DNA from: Achatina immaculata
Lineage: Eukaryota; Mollusca; Gastropoda; Stylommatophora; Achatinidae
Direction: 5' to 3'
Length of the DNA stretch: 64,000 bases
Assembly: GCA_009760885.1 (NCBI GenBank)
Contig: CM019702.1
Coordinates: forward strand, 50,224,840-50,288,839
Shown: piece after piece, positions 1 through 10,386 of the stretch
How the letters are laid out: each line of letters opens with the position of its first letter
Position numbering within the stretch: the first letter of the stretch is position 1
The notes under the pieces: generated by a model
Told to the model about the DNA's origin: nothing
What the model saw: only the letters and a program-made list of their open reading frames with translations
Database searches by the model: none
Program-made: the position numbers and the translations under genes

Positions 1-325
1 AGTAAAAATAACTAATGAAGAATGTATGAGAAGAGCTGGAGAGGCAAAAAATCTTGTCAAAAAGATAAGAGAGAGACAATGTGCTTTCATAGGACATGCA
101 ATAAGAAGAGGGGGCATTGCAAATATTATAACAACAGGAAAAATAGAAGGAAGAAGATCAAGAGGAAGACCAAGAGAAATGATACTGGACAGTCTGATGG
201 GATGGTGTGAGAGGAGATCACCAACTGAGCTGATGGCCTGCATGAAGGATCGGGTACTCTGGAGAAGCATAATAGCCAACACCCGTCAGTACGGCACCTG
301 ATGATGATGGTGTTGATTATGATGA
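1..325 (+). mobile_element. LINE A 3' end fragment with (GAT)n tail
   Basis: An open frame from about 17 to 301 encodes the C-terminus of an endonuclease/reverse-transcriptase LINE: NEECMRRAGE, then IRERQCAFIGHA, then the basic RGRPREM motif, ending in a stop at 301. TGATGATG repeats follow directly and are the element's own 3' tail, because two other copies (11985-12262 and 13665-15645) end the same way. The copy is cut by the window edge, so its 5' extent is unknown. Confidence 0.82.
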
Positions 326-337
326 TGATGATTATAT

Positions 338-785
338 ATTCAATTCAAATGTAATATCCACCCTCATTTTGCATGTGAAAGCTGGAAAACAACTAAAGAT
401 ATAGACAAGAAATTAGACTCTTTCGAAAATAAATGCCTAAGGAAAACACTCAGTATAAAGTGGAATGAATTAAAGAACAACGCAGAGATCAGACAGATGA
501 GCAAATAACAACCTGTCTCATGGTTGATCAGAAAAAGAAGATGGACATATGTCAGTCATGTGATGAGAAGAAACAGGATCCCCAAACAAACTATCAAATG
601 GAACACAACAGGCTGAAGAAAAAGAGGTTGACCATGTGGAACTGAAGAGGACCGTGTTAAGAGAAACCAATTCAGTGGACATAACATCCCTTGATGAGAC
701 TGAAAAACTCGCCGAAGACAGAACATTTTGACAAACTACCATGCGGGCCTTGTATGACATTTAACAGCATGGGAAGGTTGTAATA
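338..785 (+). mobile_element. LINE B 3' fragment (degenerate)
   Basis: This is the C-terminal coding end of the commonest LINE in the window, recognisable by ACESWKTTK, NKCLRK, RRWTYVxHxMRR and the 3' end GGCA-GGGAAGG, here GGGAAGGTTG at 770-780. Several stops and small deletions are visible, such as TAA within the motif before QPVSW. It lies directly behind the LINE A tail and runs into a (TA)n tract. Confidence 0.78.
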
Positions 786-1056
786 TATATATATATATAT
801 ACAAGAGGCATTGAGAAAGTAATGCACCACATCGTTTTTCTCAGGAGCTGTTTATTCAGAAAGCATGAATTGTATACACAGTACATGGATATGTCATGTA
901 AACATCGATATTATTCAACATAATCCCCATCAACTTGTATGGCTTTATGCCAGTGCAAAACAAGTTTATGTGGTGTTCCTACCCCGTATCAAATTTTCTC
1001 TTGATTATGTAGCCATTTCTTCACTGCATGAATCACTCCTTCGTCATCTTCAAATC

Positions 1057-2444
1057 TTACCCCCCTGCATATTTAAGTGGACCAAACAGATGGAAAGCAG
1101 AGGGTACCAAATCGGGACTATAGGGTGGATGGGGTAGTTCAGTCCAACCCAATTTGGTGACTGCTTCCCGTGTTGCTAGACTTGTGTGAGGGCACGCATT
1201 GTCGTGAAAGAGAAGCAGGTCTGCTGGATTCTTATGTGACCGAACTCTGTGAAAACGTTGATTGAGTTTTTTTCGGTGCCTTAATATAAGCTTGCATAAC
1301 ATCCACAAGAATCATACCTTCAGTATCCCAAAAGACAGTGATCATGACCTTTCCAGCTGAAGGAGTTGTCTTGAATTTCTTTCTTCATGGTGATTGCAGA
1401 TGATGCCACTCCATTGACTGTCTTTGTGTCTCAGGTTCAAAATGATGTGCCCAGGTTTTGTCACTTGTTATGATCTTAGCCAAAAAGTTCTATCCATGAG
1501 CATTGAAATGCTCCAACAATTCAGAAGAAATTGCTTTTCTTTGCAATCGATGGTCATTTGTGAGACTTCGATGAACCCATCATGCACAAACCTTAGAAAA
1601 TCCAAGAGATTTTATAACTGCATTTGCACTACCATTGGCTATAAGGCCAATTGTTGAGTATATGCCTATCAGTAAGAATAATGCCCTCAGTGCATTTCAA
1701 TTTAGCCCAAAGAGCAGCCGACACTTGAACAACATATGTCTTCCAAAACCTAGACTTGATCTTTAGAACAAAAGCTTTAGTTATTCTGCTGCTCATCTTT
1801 GGATTAGCCTCCCATCCTGTATAAAAAATATAAATTATACGCCTTCCTACAACTGCAAACTTTCCCAATATCTATTTGATGTCGACTACATGCCTCCATG
1901 AATCGTAAAACTTAAAAGTTATTTTAGACTGCTCTTACAGTCACCGAATACAGTTACTGTAATTGTTTATTGTGAATAGTCCCGAACTTTTTGTTTAGTA
2001 GATAGTCATTTACATATGTATGTATTTACTTCTGTACTGAGTGAATGGATAAGAGCGAAATGTAAATATTATATTTTATTTTTTGTCTCTCAGCTTCAAT
2101 GTTGATTATGTTTGTTACATGAACAGCATATTTGTAGAATGTTTGGAGTAGAGTAAAAGATGTATGAAAAAGGGCAGAATGTCACATGGAGCTGTGTGCC
2201 CAATTCTTAACCCTTTTGAAATAAAGATCATTCAATCGATCAACATTTCTGCCGTGGTGCCTGTGGCAGGATGTCCACATAGTGGCCGATCATGCAACTC
2301 CTTATCTCCACTTATTGATTCTTTGATTTTCTGAACCCAGTGACTGACTGCACTCCTGTTGACTGCAAAACTTCCATACACATCACATAGTAGCTTGTGA
2401 ACTTCACAACAGTTTCCTTTTGTGCAGCGAGACTGCAAGTTCAT
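1057..2444 (-). pseudogene. Mariner M1 transposase, broken
   Basis: Two minus-strand blocks remain. The N-terminal block (2444 to about 2242) has the helix-turn-helix region with EVHKLLCDVYG and SHWVQK. The C-terminal block (about 1670 to 1057) has FSKVCA, DKTW with the first catalytic Asp, FHDNACPH with the second, and PPYSPDLVPSAF, where the expected third Asp of the PSDF motif is Ala. The blocks are separated by the nested LINE piece, and the C-terminal block has frameshifts and stops, so it is inactive. Confidence 0.83.
1672..2241 (+). mobile_element. LINE E (CR1/jockey-like) 3' end nested in M1
   Basis: The C-terminal coding end (CLPKPRLDL, YSAAHLW, DVDYMPP) is followed by a 3' UTR and GAAATAAAGATCATTCAATCG, the tail shared with the copy at 41896-42451. 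It interrupts the M1 transposase between GTTAEML and the central region, so it inserted after M1. No clear target duplication is visible. The left boundary is approximate. Confidence 0.75.
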
Positions 2445-2510
2445 GCTTCTATCTTCATTATTAGTTGAAAAAAAAAAAAGATGTGCATTACTTTCTGAAC
2501 GCCTCTCGTA

Positions 2511-2630
2511 CGTATATATATATATATATATGCATTACAGGCATACATGCATATATATATATATATATATATATATGCATTACAGGCATACATGCATTAC
2601 ATATATATTTTTATGTATATATATGTGTAA
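2511..2630. repeat. TA / ATGCATTACAGGCATACATGC simple-repeat array
   Basis: Runs of (TA)n alternate with two copies of a block containing TGCATTACAGGCATACATGC. The same sequence style recurs at 2809-2892, 4381-4435, 6926-7094 and 10387-11112. Confidence 0.85.
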
Positions 2631-2808
2631 AAAGAGGCAGACCGCATGAAACTCTGAAGAGGACATTATTAAGAGAGGCCAAATTAACAGGCATACAATC
2701 CTTTGATGAGGTTGAAAGACTCGCCGAAGACAGGAAAAATTGGCGAACTACTTTGCGAGCCCTATGTGACGTTTAACGGCACGGGAAGGATATAAGATAA
2801 GGAGATAA
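2631..2808 (+). mobile_element. LINE B terminal 3' fragment
   Basis: An open frame encodes the last 49 residues of LINE B (KRGRP through TTLRALCDV, stop at 2775), then the LINE B 3' end GGCACGGGAAGGATATAAG. Only the extreme 3' end is present, as expected for target-primed reverse transcription that stopped early. Confidence 0.83.
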
Positions 2809-3079
2809 TATATATATATATATGTATATGTACATTACATACTTATATATATACACACACACACATTACATACATACATGCATTACATAATACAAGGTCC
2901 GCCAATTAAATAATGAGACTGATTTTATTATGGCCAAGACAAAAATGCCATCTATGAAGCAAAGCATGGAGTCCAAAGAGACAACCTTCATGACAAGCTG
3001 CCATTTTGTTTACCTAGTCAGAGGTGCATTGTTACGTAATCAGCATAGAGCAAAAAAGTTAACATTAAGTTCTGTTTAA

Positions 3080-3320
3080 GGTTAAAAAAAAAAAAAAAGG
3101 TAAAGTTAATCCTGTCATGCCTTAGAGGCACGTAGGGATCTGGTGTTAGTGTCCATATTTTCTTTGACCTGTCAGCACACTAGAGGGTGATATGGTCAGT
3201 ATCACCAACTCCAGAAGAAGTCGGGTACCCATTTCTACAGCTGGGTGACTGAGGTGCCTCTGGCTGGATTCGAACCCCCGACCTTTGCCATGAGAGACCA
3301 GTGCACTAACCACTTCACCA
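3080..3320 (-). mobile_element. tRNA-derived SINE inserted in mariner M2
   Basis: On the minus strand the element starts TGGTGAAGTGG, an exact A box (TRGYNNARNGG). Forty-four bases later comes GGTTCGAATCC (3276 to 3266), an exact B box. An unrelated body follows, then a tail with TTTACC and poly-T. GTTTAA is duplicated at 3074-3079 and 3321-3326. The spacing and boxes are those of a polymerase III promoter. A functional tRNA is excluded because no acceptor stem closes. Confidence 0.88.
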
Positions 3321-3326
3321 GTTTAA

Positions 3327-4252
3327 AACTCGGAAAAAGTGTCATTGAGACAGTTGAATTGATGCGGCAAGTTTATGGGTATAATTATTTATCTTGTGCA
3401 CTGATATACATGTGGTATTCACAATTCTCAAGTTTTGTGGAAACGATTACAAATGCAGCTAGACATAGACGCCCAATTTCTGTTCATAATGAGGAACTCA
3501 TTGCAAAAATCAGAGAACGGATACAAGACTATAGTTGTTTGACTGAGAATAATCACAGATGAATTTATTGTTAACTGAGAGACCATTTGTAAAATTTTAG
3601 TGGAAGATTTGGGCAAGAAAAAGTTGCCGGTTTGTATCACATTCGTTGTCTGATGACCATAAACATCAGCGTGTTGAGTACGCAAAAGACATCGTCAAAA
3701 CATGTCGCAGAAATAAACATTTCTTAAATTTGATTGTTGCAGAGGACGAAACATGGATTTTCCGCTATGATCCCACAACTAAACGACAAAGTGCTCAGTG
3801 GAAATCATCATCATATCAAAAGGAAAAAAAAAAATTGTCTTCAAAACTCGAAAGTGAAGAAAATGTTGGTGTGGTTCTACAACAGCAAAGGAGTTTTTCA
3901 CAAAGAATTTATTCCAGAGGGACAGACTGTCACTGCCAAAGTTTATTTAAGTATTTTGAAATGCCTATTGAAAAGGATTCTCCAAGTCCAACCCGAGTAT
4001 TCAACACCTGGCAGTTTTTTCCTTCTTCATGATAATGCACCAGCTCACTGGAATTTTTGGCCCAAAAACAAGTGTGTGTTATCAACCATCCACTCTATTC
4101 CTCCAGATTTGTTTCCCTGTGATTATTTTCTATTCCCAAAATTAAAGTTGCCATTGAAAGGACGCTTCTGTGATGATACTGATGGCATCCAAAGGGCTGT
4201 AACATCGATTTTAATGGACATACCAACAGAAGAACTGCAGAGGTCATTCTAG
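3327..4252 (+). pseudogene. Mariner M2 transposase, broken
   Basis: N-terminal KLGKSVIETVELMRQ is followed by frameshifted pieces: AEDETWIF with the first Asp (near 3745), LHDNAPAH with the second (near 4027), and PPDLFPCDYFLFPKL with the third (near 4110), a D,D34D-type arrangement. Frameshifts occur around 3560-3640 and 3830-3850, so it is inactive. The coding start lies before the SINE: joining 3079 to 3327 restores the frame reading IKFCLKLGKS. Confidence 0.86.
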
Positions 4253-4380
4253 TGTTTGTTAGATCATGCCACTCGCTGTATTGATGCACAAGGGGCTTTG
4301 AATAAAATACAGGTTATATCGTCAACTGTTTATTTTTTTTTAATGTAATTAGTCTCATTACTTAATTGTCGGACATTTTA

Positions 4381-4487
4381 TATGTACATTACATAGATAC
4401 ATACAGTGTACATGCATTACTCTCTGTGTGTGTATGTATTTTCAGATAAGGGTGATGGCAACTGCAGGAAAATTGGTTCAAATAATA
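4381..4487. repeat. Short TACAT / TGTG simple repeats
   Basis: TACATTACATAGATACATAC, then a TGTGTGTG run at about 4423-4434. The remainder is unassigned. Confidence 0.55.
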
Positions 4488-5432
4488 AAGGTTAATAGAG
4501 GTGTATGGTGTAGTTTTACAAGGTGGCAGAGATATTGAGTAAACTGTGAAAAAAAACAAACCGAAAGTAGGGAAAAATAGAAAGTATGAGAATGTATAAA
4601 TGAAAAACATACAACATCCAATATTTTGGTGTAAGCCTTTTTCAAGGATTACATGACAAACGAGACAAAAAACGAATAACTAAATGGGAAACTTATCTTA
4701 ATGTGGCATCCTCCAACAGTAGGGAATGCAGAAATGCATGTCCACTAGACGAGACATAGAGACCACACGGGGCCACACAAAGGATAGGCTGATAGAGCCA
4801 ATAGTGAAGAAGAGAGGGAGGTAAACGGGGAAGGGCAATAGACACAAGATAGCCATTAGAGAAGAAGAGAAGGTGGCGATAGGGAGGGGAGCTAAGAGAA
4901 AGAAACAAGAAATTAGAGTATAAATCACAGAAAAAGGGTGCAAAACTAAAGTTAAAGGAAGCTAAAGACATTGTTAATTCCAGATGGGTGGAGATAGCCA
5001 GGCTGGAAAATAAGTCACTGTTCTAGGACCCTCTGAAATCGTACATCAGCAGAACTAAAAGGTCCCAGAGGTCCATGTCCCGTATATAGGCCACCAATGG
5101 GACCCAAAAAGTTCATGTGTATCAGGCTCGGTTTGAAGGAGATGGAGAAACAGTATGTTCTTAACTGCCAAACTATGAGGCTGGTGCGTGAGTACAAGTT
5201 TAACTCTGTCCGAGCTACAGTGCGGTTTAAGAGTGGGGGCTTGTTGCCGCGATATATGGCTGATGGGGTTCCAAGACGATGAGAAAACATGTTCTGGATA
5301 GCCTCGTTGACTGAATTGATCCTGGAAATCCAAATACTCATTACACAAACGTCGCAACCTAAGAAGCTGGGAAAAAGGAAGAGTCCTTACACGATCTGGG
5401 ATGAGAGGAAGAGTACAAGAGATAGCTTGAAC
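4488..5432 (-). mobile_element. Penelope-like element P1, 5' truncated, nuclease domain deleted
   Basis: On the minus strand it encodes the region after the Penelope reverse-transcriptase core (IPDRVRTL, QLLRLRRLCN, QRGYPEHVF, SSDRVKLVL, AVKNILF). It then jumps directly to SSADVRFQRVLEQ and the 3' UTR with CACCAAAATATTGGATG. Compared with P2 and P4, the roughly 350 bases for the GIY-YIG endonuclease are missing at about 5060. The 3' end (CCTTTATT) matches P2. Boundaries are approximate. Confidence 0.78.
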
Positions 5433-5648
5433 GCCTGGAGCAATTTCAACTAAACTTAGTATACATATGACTTGCAATCTGGAAAAAAAATACTGTTTGA
5501 GTAAGACACCCTGGGGGGGGGGGGGGGATGACATGTAAAAATAATCGAAAACGACCGATATTAGTCTCGAGTCCATAGTTTTCGGGGTCGCTAAGCTGAT
5601 TGGTGACAGTCCTGATGACATCAAGCCCAAGTTTATTCGGATAGAGCT
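5433..5648. other. Unassigned stretch with poly-G run
   Basis: No coding or repeat family recognised. A run of about 14 G lies at 5514-5527. A stretch with CCATAGTTTTCGGGGTCGCT (5572-5591) resembles non-coding parts of other transposons but was not identified. Confidence 0.4.
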
Positions 5649-5890
5649 ATGTAGAACTTTCTAGAATGTTGTGGAAATGAATAGAACTTGAGAGAACCTT
5701 CTAGAAGGTTGTGGAAATGAATTCTGTAGAACCTTCTAGAAGATCGTGGAAATGAATAGAAATCTGTAGAAATTTCTACAAGGTTGTGGAAATGAATAGA
5801 ACTCTGTAGAACCTTCTAGAAGATTGTGGAAATGAATTGAACTTTCTAGAAGATTGTGTAAATGAATTGAACTTCTGTGGTCCTTTCTGG
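5649..5890 (+). promoter_or_regulatory. Array of heat-shock-element-like motifs
   Basis: Five exact copies of GAAnnTTCnnGAA, the three-unit heat-shock-factor binding consensus, lie at 5654-5666, 5694-5706, 5729-5741, 5809-5821 and 5839-5851, plus one imperfect copy at 5769-5781. They sit in degenerate tandem units sharing GTTGTGGAAATGAATAGAA. The motif match is direct; function is inferred. Confidence 0.6.
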
Positions 5891-6058
5891 AAATATTTAG
5901 AAATCATTATGCCCCGGTCTTGGACTCATATTTGAGAAAATTCCGGCACTCACTGGAATTGTAGATGGTCGTATGTAAGGAAAACTAACTGGGCAAGTCT
6001 TCCAGTTTATCATCTTTCAGTGGATGTAACAGTTTCATTTCGCTCTTTTAGTTGATGG

Positions 6059-6064
6059 TATAAA
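6059..6064 (+). promoter_or_regulatory. TATA-like box downstream of the HSE array
   Basis: TATAAA at 6059-6064, about 200 bases after the last heat-shock-element motif. AATAAA follows at 6227-6232. This order would fit the U3-R layout of an LTR or a compact promoter, but no terminal repeats were confirmed. Confidence 0.4.
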
Positions 6065-6225
6065 GGTTTCCTAGTTTATTTGACAGTCATAGTATGCATT
6101 TTGGATTCAAGTTCAGTAGTACTTTTTTATTTCTGTGAAGAGTTTTATATTTCTACACGGTTGTAAGTACTTCATAATTTTAATTTTTTTTCCTTATGTT
6201 TATATTAGCTTTTTATTGTATTCTA

Positions 6226-6925
6226 TAATAAAATTGATTAAAGAGACAAACCGGAAAAGATGGTTATTCTCTATATAGATCGCTAGCTCCATAAGATGGA
6301 GGGTTCGCAGCAAAACTAAAGATACGAAGCAACAAAGAAATATAAATCAACGATAGAAAGCTTGTTTCGCCACTGCTATCAAAAATGTTTCTGGCACACA
6401 TCAACGTGGAGTACTGTAACTGTGTGAAATCGATTAAATATGTGTGCAAGTATTTTGCAAAGGCACAAGACTGTGTAAAGAAGATGCTGGGCAGTTTAAT
6501 TGAAGCGACTGTCTTAACAGGAAAGGGAGAGGGTGAAACAGTTTTATCCCACAGATACCACTCATTCCGATGGATCTCCCTTTTAGCTTTAAGAGATTGC
6601 AATTTCCAGTGAGATTTGCTTTCTGAATAATGATCAAGTCACAGGGCCAGACTGTTAAGTACTGCGGAGTGGATTTGAGATTGGCATGTTTCTCCCACAG
6701 ACAACTTTATGTTGCTTGCTCAAGAATTTATTTATTCTTGCTCCTGGAGGTGAAACTAAAAATGTTGTTTATAATCAAGTTTTCAATAAAATTAATATTA
6801 TTGTGATTTTGTAAAAGACTATTTTTGTATACAGTACTTATATTTTTAAATACCTGTAGATAAAGTTACTTCGATTTTATACTATAGATAGAATTCATTC
6901 CTTTTCCAGACTAATAGAAGATTGA
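6226..6925. other. Unassigned sequence after an AATAAA signal
   Basis: AATAAA at 6227-6232 may be a poly(A) signal for whatever starts at the TATA-like box. The remaining 690 bases hold short open frames with no recognisable domain, and no repeat was identified. Confidence 0.35.
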
Positions 6926-7094
6926 GATAATATATATGTATGTGTGTGTACATTACATATATATATATATATATATATATTACAGACATACATGCATTAC
7001 GTATATTACATACGTGTATGACATACATACATTACATATATATGTACATACATGCATACCATATGTCCATTACATATATATACAAATACACGTT
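6926..7094. repeat. (TA)n / TACATGCATTAC simple repeats
   Basis: (TA)n runs are mixed with ACATACATGCATTAC and GTGTATGACATAC words, the same family of arrays as at 2511 and 10387. Confidence 0.85.
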
Positions 7095-9075
7095 CTTAAG
7101 AACAGTGAAGAATAAAACCTCTATCTTAATACGAAGAAAACCAGATTGATGACAACTGACAAAACAAACAAGGCAGTTGAAATATGTATCAATGAGGAAA
7201 TATTGGAAGAAGTTGAGAGTTTTGAATATCTTGGATCACTACTAACTAATAATGGAGATACAGTGAGGAAAATTAAAAGGACTTCTATCGCTCTTCAAAA
7301 AGTAAAACAACTAAAGAAGCTGTGGAGAGGAACAGGCAGAACTACAAAAATAAGATTTTTAAGGACATGCATCTTCCCCGTCGCAACATATGCCCATGAG
7401 ACCTGGACTCTTAACAAAACAGCTAAGAAACACATAAATGCCTTTGAATGTAAAGATAAAAGGGATGGCGACCTACAGACTCTCACAGCTACCTCCTGTA
7501 CTCTTCCTCCCATCATAGATCGTGTAAGAACTCTATATTCTTTTGTTTCCCAGGTTCTTAGGTTGCGACGGTTGTGCAGTGAGGATGTTGATTTCTATTA
7601 TTAATATCACACAATGCTAGATTCCTTCCGCCAATGTGGCTATCCAGAACATGTTCTCTTGTCGTCTTGGAACCGCATCAGCCATATATCGCGGCAACAA
7701 GCCCTCACTCCTAAATCGCACTGTAGCTCGGACAGAGTTAAACTGATACTCATGTACCAGCCTCATAGTTTGGCAGTTAAGAACATACTGGTTCTACATC
7801 TCCTTCAAACCGAGCCTGATACACGTGAACTTTTTGGGGAACCCCCATTGGTGGCTTACATACGCGACAAGAACCTCAGGGACCTTTTAGTTTGAAGTCG
7901 CCTTAAGACAGATGACACTTATTAATGGTACCAGACGATGCGGACGCTCTAAATGCAACACTTGTCCGTTTGTTGTCGAGGCTAGCCAGATCTCCTTCCC
8001 CAAGTCCACGTTATCAGTTCAGGAGGGTTTCACCTGTACTTCACGCAATTTTATTTATGCTATTATGTGCAAACGCTATGGTATGAAGTACATAGGGGAG
8101 ACCGGTTTACGCTTAGGAGATCGTTTTCTAAGAGGGCTTGGACACCGGTGGCTAAACATTTTTGCCTTAACAACCACAGGGAAAAACAGGACATTTCTGT
8201 TAGTGCAATCCGCTCTTGTTCTGCTGATGTACTATCTCGGAGGGTCCTAGAACAGCGCCTTATTTTCCAGGCTGGCTGTCTCCACCCAGCTGGAATTAAC
8301 AGTGTCTTCAGTTTCCTTTAACTTCTTTAGTTTTCCACTTTTTTTCCTGCGATTTACACTCTACTTTCTTGCTTCTTTCTCCTAGCTTCCCTCCCCCTCC
8401 TTACCGCCACCTTCTCTTCTTCTCTGGTGGCCTACTGTCTGCTTTCCTGTGGTTTCTATGCCTCGTCTGGTCTGAGGGACACGCATTCTTGTGTTCCTAC
8501 TCTCTGGAGGATGCCACACAGATATGTTTTTCATGTAGTTATATGTTTTGTCTTGTTTTGTGTATGAAATCCTTTAAAAAGGCTCATGCCGAAATATTGA
8601 ATGCTGTATATTTTTCATTTATACATTCTCATCTTGCTCTCATATTTTCTATTCGTTTTTTTTCCTCACTTACTCACTCCTTCTGCTGCCTTGTAAAACT
8701 GCACTATACACCTCTATCTACCTTTATCCTTTGAATGTAAATGCTACAGAAGAGTTCTTCAAATATCATGGAAACAAAAAGGAACACATATAACCATGCC
8801 ACAGCGTAATATTGAAGAAGGCTGGTTAGTAAATAGGATTAAACAGAGAAAACTTAAATAATTTGGACACATTAAACGTCATGATAATATAGAGCAGACC
8901 GTCTTGGAAGGATACATAATGGAAAAAAAGGAGACCAAGGCGAAGATGGTTGCAAGACATTGTGGATAATCTGCAAATGGACGCATCAGCAGCAGAGCAT
9001 CTTGCTTAAAACCGAGAGGCCTACATGAGAGCTGTTAGGGAGGCAAAGTTCTGCAAGGCACAGACTAACTGACAT
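7095..9075 (+). mobile_element. LINE C fragment, split by Penelope-like P2
   Basis: Two parts (7095-7454 and 8728-9075) encode the C-terminus of LINE C: EEVESFEYLGSLLTNNG, RTCIFPVATYA, NAFEC, then CYRRVLQIS, RKLK and DASAAEHLA. The copy at 28810-31735 shows that the two parts are contiguous in the intact element. Removing P2 and one target duplication rejoins NAFECKCYRR in frame. Stops and small indels are present. Confidence 0.85.
7455..8727 (+). mobile_element. Penelope-like element P2 with perfect 14-bp target duplication
   Basis: CCTTTGAATGTAAA occurs at 7441-7454 and 8728-8741, flanking a 1,273-bp 5'-truncated Penelope-like element. It starts after the reverse-transcriptase core and encodes the connector (QVLRLRRLC, QCGYPEHVLL, SSDRVKLILM) and a GIY-YIG endonuclease: CTSRNFIYAIMCKR, then MKYIGETGLRLGDRF near 8077-8130. 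A 3' UTR with GCCGAAATATTGAATGC follows. Frameshifts at about 7610, 7905 and 8130 make it inactive. Confidence 0.9.
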
Positions 9076-9089
9076 ACATGCATATCATA

Positions 9090-10386
9090 CGAAGGGTGAT
9101 TGATAGGTTCTCGGCATAAGATATAAATACTTGAAACACACAGTTGATATTAGGTGCATTTGTAGGTCAGGTTAATGTAAGATTAAACACCAAGTTTCAA
9201 GAAATTAACTGCAAACAATTTTTTTTTACAGGCTACTGAAGTGGTAAGAGGTGGTAGAAATAAAGAAAAAAAGATAAAATTTCTCATCAAGCAGTCGTTC
9301 GCTACCTCTGCATCAAGGGCTTATCATCGAAGGAGATCCATGAGGATATGGTAGAAACTCTAGGAGAGAGTGCCCCTTCCTACAGCACAGTGAAGAAATG
9401 GGAAGCTCAATTCAAACATGGAAGGGAGAATCTGGAAGATGATCCCCGTCCAGGAAGACCAAGAAACCAGCGATGAAACTACCGGCAGAATCCATGACAA
9501 AATAATGGAGGATCGACGACTAACTGAGCGGTGCATTGCTACTAAGTTGGGTTCTCACAGGAACGTGTTCATGCCATTATTCACAATGATAATCTAATGA
9601 CAAAGATCTCTGCTTGATGGGTACCGAAACTTCTTGGAGCTAATCACAAATGACATAGTCTCAACATGTGAAGAGACAATCTTGGCCATTTTTCTGCAGA
9701 TCCTGAAAAGTTTCTTCAGCAATTTGTGACTATGGATGAGACTTTGGTTCATAATTTTCAACCAGAAACCAAAGAACAGTCAAAGCAGTGGAAACATCAT
9801 GGATCACCAGCTCCAAAGAAAGCAAGGGTGGTTCTGTCTGCAAGCAAAGTGATTGCTTCTATCTTTTGGGATTTAGAAGGTGTGGTATTTGTAGACTATT
9901 TTCAAAAGGGCAGAATGGTCACCGGGGCCTATTACGCTAATCTTGTGAAGCAACTGCTGGTCAAACTGAAGGAAAAGCGTCGAGGGAAATTAACGAGAGG
10001 AGTCATCTTTCAGCAAGACAATGCTCCAATTCATAAGTCAGCGGTGGCAATGGCTGCCATTCATGAATGTGGCTTCCAGCCTCTTGAACATCCTCCTTAT
10101 TTCCTAGATTTGGCCCCTTCGGACTATCATCTGTTTACCAAGACAAAAAGAAGCTCTGTGGTCGCAAATGTGCTTCAGATGATGATGATGATGCTGTCAT
10201 TCATGCTGGAGACCACTTTCTACTGGCACAAGATGCTGACTTTTACAAAGAAGGGATCCGTATGCTCCAGGATCGCTGGACTAAGTGTATAAACTTGCAA
10301 GGGGACTATGTTGAGAAATAACCCAATAAAGGTGTCCACAAATAATCCGTTGTACCTTATGCCGAGAACTTATCAATCACCCCTCG
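9090..10386 (+). mobile_element. Mariner M3, full length (1,297 bp)
   Basis: The left TIR (CGAAGGGTGATTGATAGGTT at 9090) and right TIR (reverse strand CGAGGGGTGATTGATAAGTT ending at 10386) both continue CTCGGCATAAG. TA flanks are at 9088-9089 and 10387-10388. The length is canonical for mariner. The family also occurs at 34897-36183. Confidence 0.92.
9260..10317 (+). pseudogene. Mariner M3 transposase, broken
   Basis: The N-terminal helix-turn-helix part reads LCIKGLSSKEIHEDM and STVKKWEAQFK. After frameshifts and stops near 9470-9720, an open frame covers most of the catalytic domain (9726-10292): MDETLVH with the first Asp, FQQDNAPIH with the second, and LDLAPSDYHLF with the third, compatible with D,D34D. 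Frame is lost again after about 10150, so it is inactive. Confidence 0.87.

Larger units (their letters stand above)
802..2508 (-). mobile_element. Mariner M1, full length but split by a LINE 3' end
   Basis: Terminal inverted repeats are CAAGAGGCATTGAGAAAG at 802 and, on the other strand, CGAGAGGCGTTCAGAAAG ending at 2508. Each is flanked by the TA duplication expected of mariner (800-801 and 2509-2510). The left flank is a (TA)n tract. The element reads on the minus strand. Without the 570-bp nested LINE fragment (about 1672-2241) it would be about 1.14 kb, near the usual 1.3 kb. Confidence 0.85.
2893..4378 (+). mobile_element. Mariner M2, full length, carrying a SINE
   Basis: The left TIR (CAAGGTCCGCCAATTAAATA at 2893) pairs with the right TIR (reverse strand AAATGTCCGACAATTAAGTA ending at 4378), followed by the shared TGAGACT. 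TA lies at both flanks (2891-2892 and 4379-4380). Without the 241-bp SINE and one 6-bp duplication the element is about 1.24 kb. Confidence 0.9.

Noticed and set aside
3266..3320. tRNA gene (A and B box, minus strand)
   Set aside because: The acceptor stem does not close and a 180-base body with a TTTACC tail follows, so it is a SINE head, not a tRNA gene.
5590..6284. Complete LTR with TCGCTA target duplication
   Set aside because: Ends are not TG...CA and a 6-bp match is weak; kept only as a possible promoter/LTR in the findings.
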